A stretch of DNA of 5,696 nucleotides from an uncultured Ardenticatenia bacterium (GTDB lineage Bacteria > Chloroflexota > Anaerolineae > Promineifilales > Promineifilaceae), in assembly GCA_937858165.1 (NCBI GenBank), contig CALLZA010000483.1, positions 1 through 5,696 of the forward strand, read 5' to 3'. The notes below the pieces were generated by a model that searched no databases, had not been told where the DNA came from, and saw only the letters and a program-made list of their open reading frames with translations. Position numbers and translations under genes: made by a program. This document shows positions 1 through 4,982 of the stretch, in pieces; within the stretch, counting starts at the first letter, position 1; each line of letters begins with the position of its first letter.

Positions 1-84
1 TGATGTAGTTTTTGTTTTGAGACAGAAGACGGCATACGATGTCTAGTAGGGTCGCGTGGGCTCGGAGATGTGTATAAGAGACAG
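1..84. other. Library adapter contamination, left end (Nextera/P7, i7 index)
   Basis: This is not genomic sequence. Positions 66-84 are the 19-base Tn5 mosaic end AGATGTGTATAAGAGACAG used in Nextera kits. Positions 51-65 match the adjoining Nextera read-2 primer with one mismatch, 43-50 (CTAGTAGG) is an i7 index read with one error relative to CTAGTACG, and 23-42 matches the P7 flow-cell primer. Positions 1-22 are T-rich noise, as expected for reverse-complemented poly-A after adapter read-through. The same index appears at the other end of the contig. Gene prediction that runs into this region creates false residues such as SLIHISEPTRPY. Confidence 0.98.
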
Positions 85-336
85 GTCCGGGAGGGTGATA
101 GCCGCGGGACCGAGGCGAGCGAGGCGGTTGCGGGCCAGGTCGAGGTTGGTCGTGCGGGCGTAGTCGGCGGCGATCAGGCTGGCATACTCTGTCTGATAGT
201 CGGCCGCCAGAAGGTCAGGGGTCACGCTGTCATAGCGGGCGGGCCACGCCACCCAGCCGGCCAGCAGCCCCAGCGCCGCGCCCAGCAGCAGACCCAGGAG
301 TGCCACACCGAACGTTTGTCGCCTTTTCGTGCCCAT
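85..336 (-). CDS. Partial membrane-anchored protein, N-terminal 84 residues only
   Basis: The function is not recognised. The gene reads leftward from ATG at 334-336 and is cut off by the contig end; after residue 84 the frame continues into adapter, adding 13 bogus residues. The N-terminus is short and basic (MGTKRR), followed by one strong hydrophobic, glycine/leucine-rich membrane segment at about residues 9-31. A probably extracytoplasmic stretch then begins with YDSVTPDLLAADYQTEY and ends in a helical LARNRLARLG segment. From memory this pattern (membrane helix, D-x-LxADY, Y-x-LIAxxY, LAxARxRLAxLG) resembles a conserved uncharacterised family in Anaerolineae, which is one reason for the suggested origin. 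It lies downstream of tRNA-Leu but behind that gene's terminator, so it probably has its own promoter. I see no clear Shine-Dalgarno sequence before the ATG, so the start is plausible rather than proven. Confidence 0.75.
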
Positions 337-370
337 TTACCGATTTGCGCAGCACCCGCCGCCGTGCTGC

Positions 371-397
371 AAAAAGAAAAGCTTCCGCGATGGAAGC
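371..397 (-). terminator. Intrinsic terminator of tRNA-Leu
   Basis: On the minus strand GCTTCC (392-397 complemented), a five-base loop ATCGC and GGAAGC (381-386 complemented) form a perfect 6-bp stem. It is followed at once by TTTTCTTTTT (complement of 371-380). G-T and A-T pairs can extend the base of the stem into the T tract. It lies about 40 bases past the tRNA 3' end and before the partial membrane-protein gene, so it should end the tRNA transcript. Confidence 0.85.
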
Positions 398-435
398 CCT
401 TTGGTTGCCCGCCACCGGCGCGGGACTATAATGGA

Positions 436-519
<84 letters not shown>

Positions 520-535
520 GAATGATCTGACGGGG

Positions 536-564
536 AGTATAGAGGAAGGTCGGGTGTCTGTCAA
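536..564 (-). promoter_or_regulatory. Consensus housekeeping promoter for tRNA-Leu
   Basis: On the minus strand TTGACA (complement of 559-564) is a perfect -35 box. It is followed by exactly 17 bases and then TATACT (complement of 536-541), one mismatch from the TATAAT -10 consensus. Transcription should start near 528-530, leaving about a dozen leader bases before the mature tRNA 5' end at 517. The match and placement are what is expected for a strong sigma-70-type stable-RNA promoter. Confidence 0.88.
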
Positions 565-580
565 TTTGTCGAACGGCGAC

Positions 581-614
581 AGACCTCAGAGGTTTAAGAA
601 AACCTCTGAGGTCT
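581..614. repeat. Perfect 15-bp inverted repeat (hairpin) before the sigma-factor gene
   Basis: AGACCTCAGAGGTTT at 581-595 is exactly complementary to AAACCTCTGAGGTCT at 600-614, with a four-base loop AAGA. The hairpin ends three bases before the sigma-factor ATG. The only Shine-Dalgarno-like sequence for that gene, GAGG at 608-611, sits in the right arm and pairs with CCTC at 584-587. No T tract follows on either strand, so it is not a standard terminator. Its core resembles the hairpin at 1235-1266, suggesting a dispersed palindrome family. Confidence 0.93.
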
Positions 615-617
615 AAG

Positions 618-1220
618 ATGATGAACGAAGAATCTCTCATCCAGCAGGCGCAAAAAGGGGACGTGGTCGCCTTTAACCGGCTGGTGGTCCAGTATCAGGA
701 GCTTGTCTTCAACGTTGCCTATCGCATCATGGGCGATCCGGCCGCGGCCGAAGATGTGGCACAGGAGACGTTCATTACTGCCTATCAGAGCCTGCGCACC
801 TTCCGCGGCGGCAGCTTCAAATCGTGGCTCATCCGCGTGGCCACCAACCGCTGCTACGACGAGTTGCGGCGGCGCAAGCGGCGGCCGCAATCTTCACTCG
901 ACGAGATGATGGACGAGAACGAGTCGTTCGCCTTTCTGCGCAGCCCGCAGGACGGCCCGGAGGCCCACCGCCAGCGCGTCGAGTTGGCTCTAACCATTGA
1001 GCGTTGCCTGCGCGACCTGCCGGACGACCAGCGTATCGTCACCGTGTTGAGCGACGTGGAGGGGTACGACTACCAGGAGATCGCCAACATCACCCACGTG
1101 TCGCTGGGCACGGTCAAGTCGCGCATCAGCCGGGCGCGGGCCAAGCTGCGCGACTGCCTGCAATCACTGGGCGGGGAACTATTGCCGCCAGCTTATCGTC
1201 TAGATACCAGAGGAAGTTAG
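618..1220 (+). CDS. ECF-family RNA polymerase sigma factor (RpoE-like)
   Basis: A group 4 (extracytoplasmic function) sigma factor of 200 residues, which would direct core RNA polymerase to its own set of promoters. Region 2 spans about residues 22-90: LVVQYQELVFNVAYRIMGD, then the conserved AEDVAQETFITAYQSLRTF and FKSWLIRVATNRCYDELRRRKRR, which contacts the -10 element. A variable acidic linker follows (about 91-120). Region 4 spans about 122-180, with the typical LPDDQRIVTVLSDVEGYDYQEIA and the recognition helix VSLGTVKSRISRARAKLR, which reads the -35 element. It is the usual length and has only a short C-terminal tail, so it is a plain ECF factor. ATG 618 and ATG 621 are both possible starts; GAGG at 608-611 suits either. 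The next gene encodes a membrane protein with an anti-sigma-like cytosolic domain, so activity is probably set by release from that partner. The RBS lies inside a hairpin, hinting at translational control as well. Confidence 0.96.
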   Translation: MMNEESLIQQAQKGDVVAFNRLVVQYQELVFNVAYRIMGDPAAAEDVAQETFITAYQSLRTFRGGSFKSWLIRVATNRCYDELRRRKRRPQSSLDEMMDENESFAFLRSPQDGPEAHRQRVELALTIERCLRDLPDDQRIVTVLSDVEGYDYQEIANITHVSLGTVKSRISRARAKLRDCLQSLGGELLPPAYRLDTRGS

Positions 1221-1234
1221 AAGAGATTAGATCA

Positions 1235-1266
1235 GACCTGTCAGGCCTATCGAGACCTGACAGGTC
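1235..1266. repeat. Inverted repeat between sigma and anti-sigma genes
   Basis: GACCTGTCAGG at 1235-1245 pairs perfectly with CCTGACAGGTC at 1256-1266 around a ten-base loop. Each arm is itself almost palindromic (CCTG-T-CAGG and CCTG-A-CAGG), so alternative foldings exist. It shares the AGACCT...AGGT core with the hairpin at 581-614. It lies in the 59-base gap between the two genes and could modulate the relative output of the second gene. There is no T tract after it, so a full terminator is unlikely. Confidence 0.88.
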
Positions 1267-1279
1267 GTTGCGTGAAACC

Positions 1280-2125
1280 ATGTTCGACTTCAAGCGGGAC
1301 CGCGGCGACGGCGACAGACAACAGGAGGCAATTGACGCCTACCTGGACAATGTTCTCACGCCGGCCGAGCGGGCGCGCTTCGAAGCGCAGATGGCCGCCG
1401 ATGCCCGGCTGCGGACCGAGGTCGAGCAGTTGCGGGTGTTGCGCCTGCAACTGCGGGCCATGCCGCGCCGTCGCGTGCCGCGCAGCTTCGCCCTGAATCC
1501 CGCCGCCTATAGCCGCCCCAAGGCCCAGCCGCTACTGCAACTCTATCCGGCGTTGCGTGGGGCCACGGCGCTGTCGGCCTTCCTGCTCATCTTTGTCCTG
1601 GCACTGGGCCTGTTCAACGGCCAGTTTGGCGGAGGTGCGCCGGAGGCTTCACAGGTGGCCGAGGTGGCTGTCGACGACGCCCAGGGAGTGGCGCAGGAAG
1701 CGGCGGTTGAAGAAGCCGCGCCGATGGTCGCCGAGGACGAGGTGGCGCGGGCCACGGCGTCGGAAGCGCCCGCGGCCGAGGCGGAGCTGGCCGATGCCGA
1801 AGTGCCGGCCGAACTCGTCCTCCCCGCCCCGGCAGGTACGATTACAACGACCGCGCCGGCCGATCTGTCTATCGAGTCCACGGAGCTGGTCACGGCGACG
1901 CTGCCGGCCAATGCCGGCGGGGCGATTGAACAGTACGCTGAGCCGACCGCGCCGGCTGCGGTGACAAGCAACGAGCTGGCCGAGACGGAGACCGCGGCCG
2001 ATGAACCGGCCGCGCCGGCCGAACCCTCGCGCCTCCTCCTACCGCTCCAGATCGGTCTGGGCGCGCTCTTTCTGCTACTCCTAATCTTGTGGCTATTGGC
2101 CCGGCGGCGCGTGCGCTCGCTGTAG
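1280..2125 (+). CDS. Putative membrane-anchored anti-sigma factor with two membrane helices
   Basis: Probable regulator of the upstream ECF sigma factor. From ATG 1280 it has 281 residues. A cytosolic N-terminal domain (about 1-90) contains AIDAYLDNVLTPAERARFEAQMAAD, the helical pattern common in anti-sigma factors (aspartate-x-leucine-D/N...L-x-PxE...FE). The zinc-binding HxxxCxxC motif of ZAS-type proteins is absent. A membrane helix follows at about 94-113. Residues 118-250 form an alanine-, glutamate- and proline-rich low-complexity stretch, presumably outside the cytoplasmic membrane. A second helix at about 254-273 ends in ARRRVRS, which fits a cytosolic C-terminus. The frame is open back to 1004, but that part overlaps the sigma gene out of frame and has no family-like sequence. 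In-frame TTG 1268 is an alternative start; neither has a strong RBS. The assignment rests on context and the N-terminal pattern. Confidence 0.82.
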   Translation: MFDFKRDRGDGDRQQEAIDAYLDNVLTPAERARFEAQMAADARLRTEVEQLRVLRLQLRAMPRRRVPRSFALNPAAYSRPKAQPLLQLYPALRGATALSAFLLIFVLALGLFNGQFGGGAPEASQVAEVAVDDAQGVAQEAAVEEAAPMVAEDEVARATASEAPAAEAELADAEVPAELVLPAPAGTITTTAPADLSIESTELVTATLPANAGGAIEQYAEPTAPAAVTSNELAETETAADEPAAPAEPSRLLLPLQIGLGALFLLLLILWLLARRRVRSL

Positions 2126-2192
2126 GAGTGCCATCACGCCCGACAGCGCTCCCGCCTGGTTCGCCTTCTGCCCCCGCTGCGGCTCGCCGCTG

Positions 2193-2666
2193 GTGACGCG
2201 CGAGGCGGCCGGGCGGCCGCGCCGCGCCTGCCCCGACTGTGGCTATGTCCACTTTACCGACCCCAAGGTGGGCGTGGGCGTGTTGATCATCGAGACGGGG
2301 CGGGTCTTGCTGGTGCAGCGGGCCGTAGAGCCGGAGCGCGGCAAGTGGAGCCTGCCGGCGGGCTACCTTGACCAGGGGGAAGACCCGCGGGCCACGGCCG
2401 CCCGCGAGGCGCTGGAAGAGACAGGGCTGATGGTGGTCATCGAAGGGCTGTTGGACGTGTTCTATAACCCGCCCGGCCGCGGCGGGGCCAGCATCTTCAT
2501 CCTCTACCGCGCTCGCTGCCTGGCCGGGGAGCCGACGGCCGGCGACGACGCCGACGATGCGCGTTTCTTTCCCCTCGACGCACTGCCCGACCTGGCCTTC
2601 GCCAGCACCCGCGCGGCGATTGAACTGGCAAGAGCATCCACAGATTACCCGGACTTTGCAGAATAA
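2193..2666 (+). CDS. Nudix hydrolase with N-terminal zinc ribbon (start uncertain)
   Basis: A Nudix-family pyrophosphohydrolase, which cleaves nucleoside diphosphates linked to another group (X) using divalent metal. Counting from GTG 2193 (157 residues), the Nudix box at residues 57-79 matches Gx5Ex7REUxEExGU exactly: GYLDQGE...REALEETGL. Before it lie the beta-strand segment VGVGVLIIETGRVLLVQRA and the substrate-side KWSLPAG. CPDC at residues 13-16 is the second half of a zinc ribbon. The first half, FCPRCGSPL, is encoded in the same frame just upstream (about 2166-2189), yet no ATG, GTG or TTG lies between the in-frame stop at 2082-2084 and GTG 2193. The natural protein therefore probably begins near 2133 (ATC, four bases after GGAG), or a base is wrong there. 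The domain plan resembles zinc-ribbon Nudix proteins that act on NADH-like or sugar nucleotides; the substrate cannot be told. It starts right after the anti-sigma gene and converges with the GNAT-like gene. Confidence 0.93.
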   Translation: MTREAAGRPRRACPDCGYVHFTDPKVGVGVLIIETGRVLLVQRAVEPERGKWSLPAGYLDQGEDPRATAAREALEETGLMVVIEGLLDVFYNPPGRGGASIFILYRARCLAGEPTAGDDADDARFFPLDALPDLAFASTRAAIELARASTDYPDFAE

Positions 2667-2669
2667 GAA

Positions 2670-2766
2670 GCTCACGCAAAGATGCCAAGAAAGCAAAGGC
2701 GCATAAGGAAGAAGTTCATTTCTTTTCTTCTTTTGCGCCTTTGCCCCTTAGCGCCTTTGCGTGAGC
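2670..2766. repeat. Long interrupted palindrome between convergent genes
   Basis: Nested complementary arms surround a T/C-rich centre: GCTCACGCAAAG 2670-2681 with CTTTGCGTGAGC 2755-2766 (12 bp, perfect), GCAAAGGCGC 2693-2702 with GCGCCTTTGC 2735-2744 (10 bp, perfect), and AAGAAG 2709-2714 with CTTCTT 2727-2732. The element fills almost the whole gap between the Nudix stop and the GNAT-like stop. It could act as a two-way transcription end, with a short T run (CTCTTTT) after the right arm. The CTCACGC-AAG motif recurs in the larger palindrome at 4831-4982. Confidence 0.92.
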
Positions 2767-2775
2767 CTCTTTTCC

Positions 2776-3906
2776 CTACAACGTCAGCTTATAGTGCCGG
2801 TGGCGCTTGTACCACTCGACGCCCAGGGTTTCGTGATCGGACGTACTGTTGAAGTTCGTCTCGTTGGCCTGCACGGTGTCGATGTGCTTGAAGCCGTGGC
2901 TGGCGATAGTGTCGCGCAGTTCGGTGTAGAGCATCGCGTTGGCCCCCAAGCCGCGGTATTGCGGCAGCAGCCCCAGACCGTTGACGTTGACCCACTCTGT
3001 GCGCTGCCGGTCGAGCAGGATGTGAATCCAGCCGAACGGGAAGAGCCGTCCCTTGGCCTTCTGTAGCCCGGCCGAGACGTCGTGGTAGGCGATGATGAAG
3101 CCGGCGATGTCGTCGGAGCCGTCGCCGGCTCTCTTCATGACCAGCTTGATGAGCGACGGGTCGGCGATGGTCAGCAACGAACTGATCACTTCGCGCGTCT
3201 CAGCCTCGGTCGGCGGGTAGTAGGTGTGGAGGGTGCTCATCGCCTGGCGGTGAATCTCCAGCGCCCGCGGAATCCATTCGCGAATCTCGGCCCGCGACTG
3301 GAACGTCTTGATCCAGAAGCCGCGCTTCTCCTTGACGCGGGCGGCGATGTCGTAGAGGCGTTGCGGAATCTCGTGGTCGCCGCGAGCGTAGCCGGAGAGG
3401 TAGTCGGTGTCCTTCTCGAAGCCGGAGTCTTTGATGAAGGCGTCGTAGTAGGGATAGTTCCAGGGGATGCCGATGGCCGGGCGGTGCTCGAAGCCATCGA
3501 CCAGGACGCTGCCGTCGATGCCGATAACGCCGCGCGGGCCGAGAATGGTGTCCAGCCCGTGGGCGGCCGTCCACTCCTTGGCCGTTTGCAGCAGCGCCCG
3601 CGCCACCTCGATCCGCTCGACGACCTCAAAGTAGCCGAAGAAGGACGCCTTGCTCTTGTGGTAGGCGTTGTAGTTGCGGTTCTCCAGCATGGCGACGCGG
3701 CCGAGCACGCGCCCGTTCTCCTCGGCCACGAAGAAGTCGGCGATCGAGTGCTCGTAATATGGGTGCTTGCCGGCGTCCAGGATCTTTAGCGTCGAGCCGT
3801 AGAGCGGCGGAACCCACAACGGCGCGTCGCGGTAGAGGTCAAAGGCAAAGTCGACGAAGCGCGCCCGTTCGTCCTTGCGCGTGGTGTCCAGCTTACGAAC
3901 TTGCAT
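2776..3906 (-). CDS. GNAT-superfamily acyltransferase-like protein (long, ~376 residues)
   Basis: The 376-residue product resembles the long GNAT-like proteins of the YghO type; the exact substrate is unknown. The N-terminal half has FVDFAFDLYRDAPLWVPPL, then HPYYEHSIADFFVAEENGRVLGRVAML (about 48-74), an acetyltransferase-like strand-turn-strand. FFGYFEVVE and GPRGVIGIDGSVLVDGFE follow, where this family often has a GPxN-type loop. The C-terminal half carries the acetyl-CoA-binding motif A at about 308-330: VNGLGLLPQYRGLGANAML, with R/GxGxxA spacing. ETNFNSTSDHETLGVEWYKRHRHY near the end matches the usual C-terminal closing strand. The ATG at 3904-3906 lies inside the end of the NeuB-like gene, giving a 14-base overlap in another frame, so translation is probably coupled. 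No clear RBS is seen. Context suggests acylation of an amino sugar or a related surface-glycan step, but that is inference. Confidence 0.85.
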   Translation of the reverse strand: MQVRKLDTTRKDERARFVDFAFDLYRDAPLWVPPLYGSTLKILDAGKHPYYEHSIADFFVAEENGRVLGRVAMLENRNYNAYHKSKASFFGYFEVVERIEVARALLQTAKEWTAAHGLDTILGPRGVIGIDGSVLVDGFEHRPAIGIPWNYPYYDAFIKDSGFEKDTDYLSGYARGDHEIPQRLYDIAARVKEKRGFWIKTFQSRAEIREWIPRALEIHRQAMSTLHTYYPPTEAETREVISSLLTIADPSLIKLVMKRAGDGSDDIAGFIIAYHDVSAGLQKAKGRLFPFGWIHILLDRQRTEWVNVNGLGLLPQYRGLGANAMLYTELRDTIASHGFKHIDTVQANETNFNSTSDHETLGVEWYKRHRHYKLTL

Positions 3907-4801
3907 GGCTCGGCTCGGTGTCGGTGACGCGGCGCAGCTTCTTCATGGCGGCCAGCTCGCTGGGGTAGATGCGCTTGACGCCGTCGCCCAGCGACTGCTC
4001 GATGTCGCGCACGTTGCGCACGAGGTTGTGGAAGCCCATCACCTCGACGGACGCCGCCTGGTCGCTGCCCCACATCGCCCGGTCGAGGGTGATGTGGCGC
4101 TCGATGAACGTCGCGCCCAGGGTGACGGCGGCCCACGTCGGGGCCAGCCCAACCTCGTGGCCGGAGTAGCCGATGGGCACGCCGGGGTAGGCTGCTTTCA
4201 GCGTCGGGATCATGCGCAGGTTCAGTTCTTCGGGTGGGCAGGGGTAGGACGACGTGGCGTGGGCGATCATCAGGTCGTCGCGGCCGACGTGTTCCACAGC
4301 AGCGTCGATCTGCCCCATCTCCGACATGCCGGTGGAGAGCATCAGCGGCCGGCCGGTGGCCCGCAGCTTGCTCAGCAGGGCGTGGTCGGTCAGCGTGGCC
4401 GAGGCGACCTTGTAGAGCGGCGTGTCGAACTGCTCCATGAAGTCGACGGCTTGCTCGTCCCAGCACGAGACGAACCAGGCCAGATTGCGGGCACGGCAGT
4501 AGCGATCGATGGTCCGATACTGCTCGTAAGTGAATTCGACCTTGTGGCGATACTCCAGATAAGTAATGCGCCCCCAGGGCGTGTCGCGCTCCAGGTGCCA
4601 CTGATCGCGCGGGACGCACAACTCCGGCGTGCGCTTCTGGAACTTGACCGCGTCGGCGCCGGCGAAGATCGCGCCGTCGATGAGCTTGCGGGCCAGATCG
4701 AGCGAGCCGTTGTGATTGATGCCGATCTCGGCGATGATGTAGACTGGCTCCCCCTCGCCGATGTGGCGGCGGCCGATGTCCACAGTATGCTTTTTGTTCA
4801 T
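3893..4801 (-). CDS. NeuB/SpsE-family nonulosonic acid synthase lacking the SAF domain
   Basis: Enzymes of this family condense phosphoenolpyruvate with an N-acetylmannosamine-type or related sugar to form a nine-carbon sialic-acid-like acid in the cytosol. The 302 residues form one TIM-barrel domain: YIIAEIGINHNGSLDLA (about 21-37), ADAVKFQKR (49-57), LYKVASATLTD (129-139), PLMLSTGMS (152-160), HATSSYPCPPEELNL (181-195), PIGYSGHEVG (209-218) and ATFIERHITLDR (230-241). E25, H215 and H236 fall on the metal ligands known in Neisseria NeuB, so the catalytic core looks intact. Family members usually have about 340-350 residues with a C-terminal SAF (antifreeze-like) domain. Here the protein stops soon after PSELAAMKKLRR, where the linker to SAF should begin. 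The start has a strong RBS, GGAGAGG, six bases upstream (4808-4814 complemented). The actual sugar product cannot be told. Confidence 0.93.
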   Translation of the reverse strand: MNKKHTVDIGRRHIGEGEPVYIIAEIGINHNGSLDLARKLIDGAIFAGADAVKFQKRTPELCVPRDQWHLERDTPWGRITYLEYRHKVEFTYEQYRTIDRYCRARNLAWFVSCWDEQAVDFMEQFDTPLYKVASATLTDHALLSKLRATGRPLMLSTGMSEMGQIDAAVEHVGRDDLMIAHATSSYPCPPEELNLRMIPTLKAAYPGVPIGYSGHEVGLAPTWAAVTLGATFIERHITLDRAMWGSDQAASVEVMGFHNLVRNVRDIEQSLGDGVKRIYPSELAAMKKLRRVTDTEPSHASS

Positions 4802-4807
4802 AAGTAG

Positions 4808-4814
4808 CCTCTCC
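4808..4814 (-). promoter_or_regulatory. Strong ribosome binding site of the NeuB-like gene
   Basis: GGAGAGG on the minus strand, six bases before the ATG at 4799-4801, is the best Shine-Dalgarno match in the window. It fixes the start and suggests efficient, independent translation, in contrast to the downstream GNAT-like gene, which lacks a clear site. Confidence 0.8.
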
Positions 4815-4830
4815 GTTAGGCAGAGGGATT

Positions 4831-4982
4831 ATCCGCAGATTTGGCAGATTGGGCAGATTTTAAGAACCTCACGCCAAGATCGCCAAGGGCGCTAAGAACG
4901 CTAAAAGAACATTCTTCTTTGCGCTCTTGGCGTCCTTCGCGATCTTGGCGTGAGGTTCTTGAATCTGCCCAATCTGCGGATC
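4831..4982. repeat. Large (~150 bp) palindromic element between the phosphatase and NeuB-like genes
   Basis: The outer arms are ATCCGCAGATT (from 4831) and AATCTGCGGAT (ending 4982), next to GGGCAGATT (4851-4859) and its complement AATCTGCCC (4962-4970). The inner arms at 4862-4883 and 4939-4960 are a perfect 22-bp match containing CTCACGCCAAGATCGC. The centre is imperfect but keeps AAGAA/TTCTT pairing. The left arm carries one extra nine-base TGGCAGATT-like unit. The element reaches the stop codon of the phosphatase gene (4981-4983), so it sits exactly between the two genes. It shares the CTCACGC(C)AA core with 2670-2766. It has no ORF of its own and resembles a non-coding mobile palindrome or MITE-like repeat rather than a gene. 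Confidence 0.93.

Noticed and set aside
565..580. ECF-type -35 (GAAC) autoregulatory promoter for the sigma gene
   Set aside because: A GAAC occurs at 571-574, but no matching -10 at fixed spacing can be supported by eye, so it is not annotated.
1004..1279. Upstream extension of the anti-sigma frame to ATG 1004
   Set aside because: It would overlap the conserved region 4 of the sigma gene in another frame and adds arginine/glycine-rich sequence without family resemblance.
1890..2696. Minus-strand open frame of 268 codons across the anti-sigma and Nudix genes
   Set aside because: It crosses two genes and a palindrome, and its product is arginine/alanine/glycine-rich without domains. The plus-strand Nudix box is exact, so the sense strand is clear.
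3082..3789. Plus-strand open frame of 235 codons antisense to the GNAT-like gene
   Set aside because: It is a valine/glycine/aspartate-rich shadow of the real gene with no start signal or family resemblance.
3875..4807. Plus-strand open frame of 310 codons antisense to the NeuB-like gene
   Set aside because: It mirrors a strongly conserved enzyme gene in GC-rich DNA, and its translation has no recognisable domain and biased composition.
4831..4982. CRISPR-like or tandem-repeat array
   Set aside because: The repetition is inverted, not regularly spaced direct repeats with spacers, and no cas gene is near.
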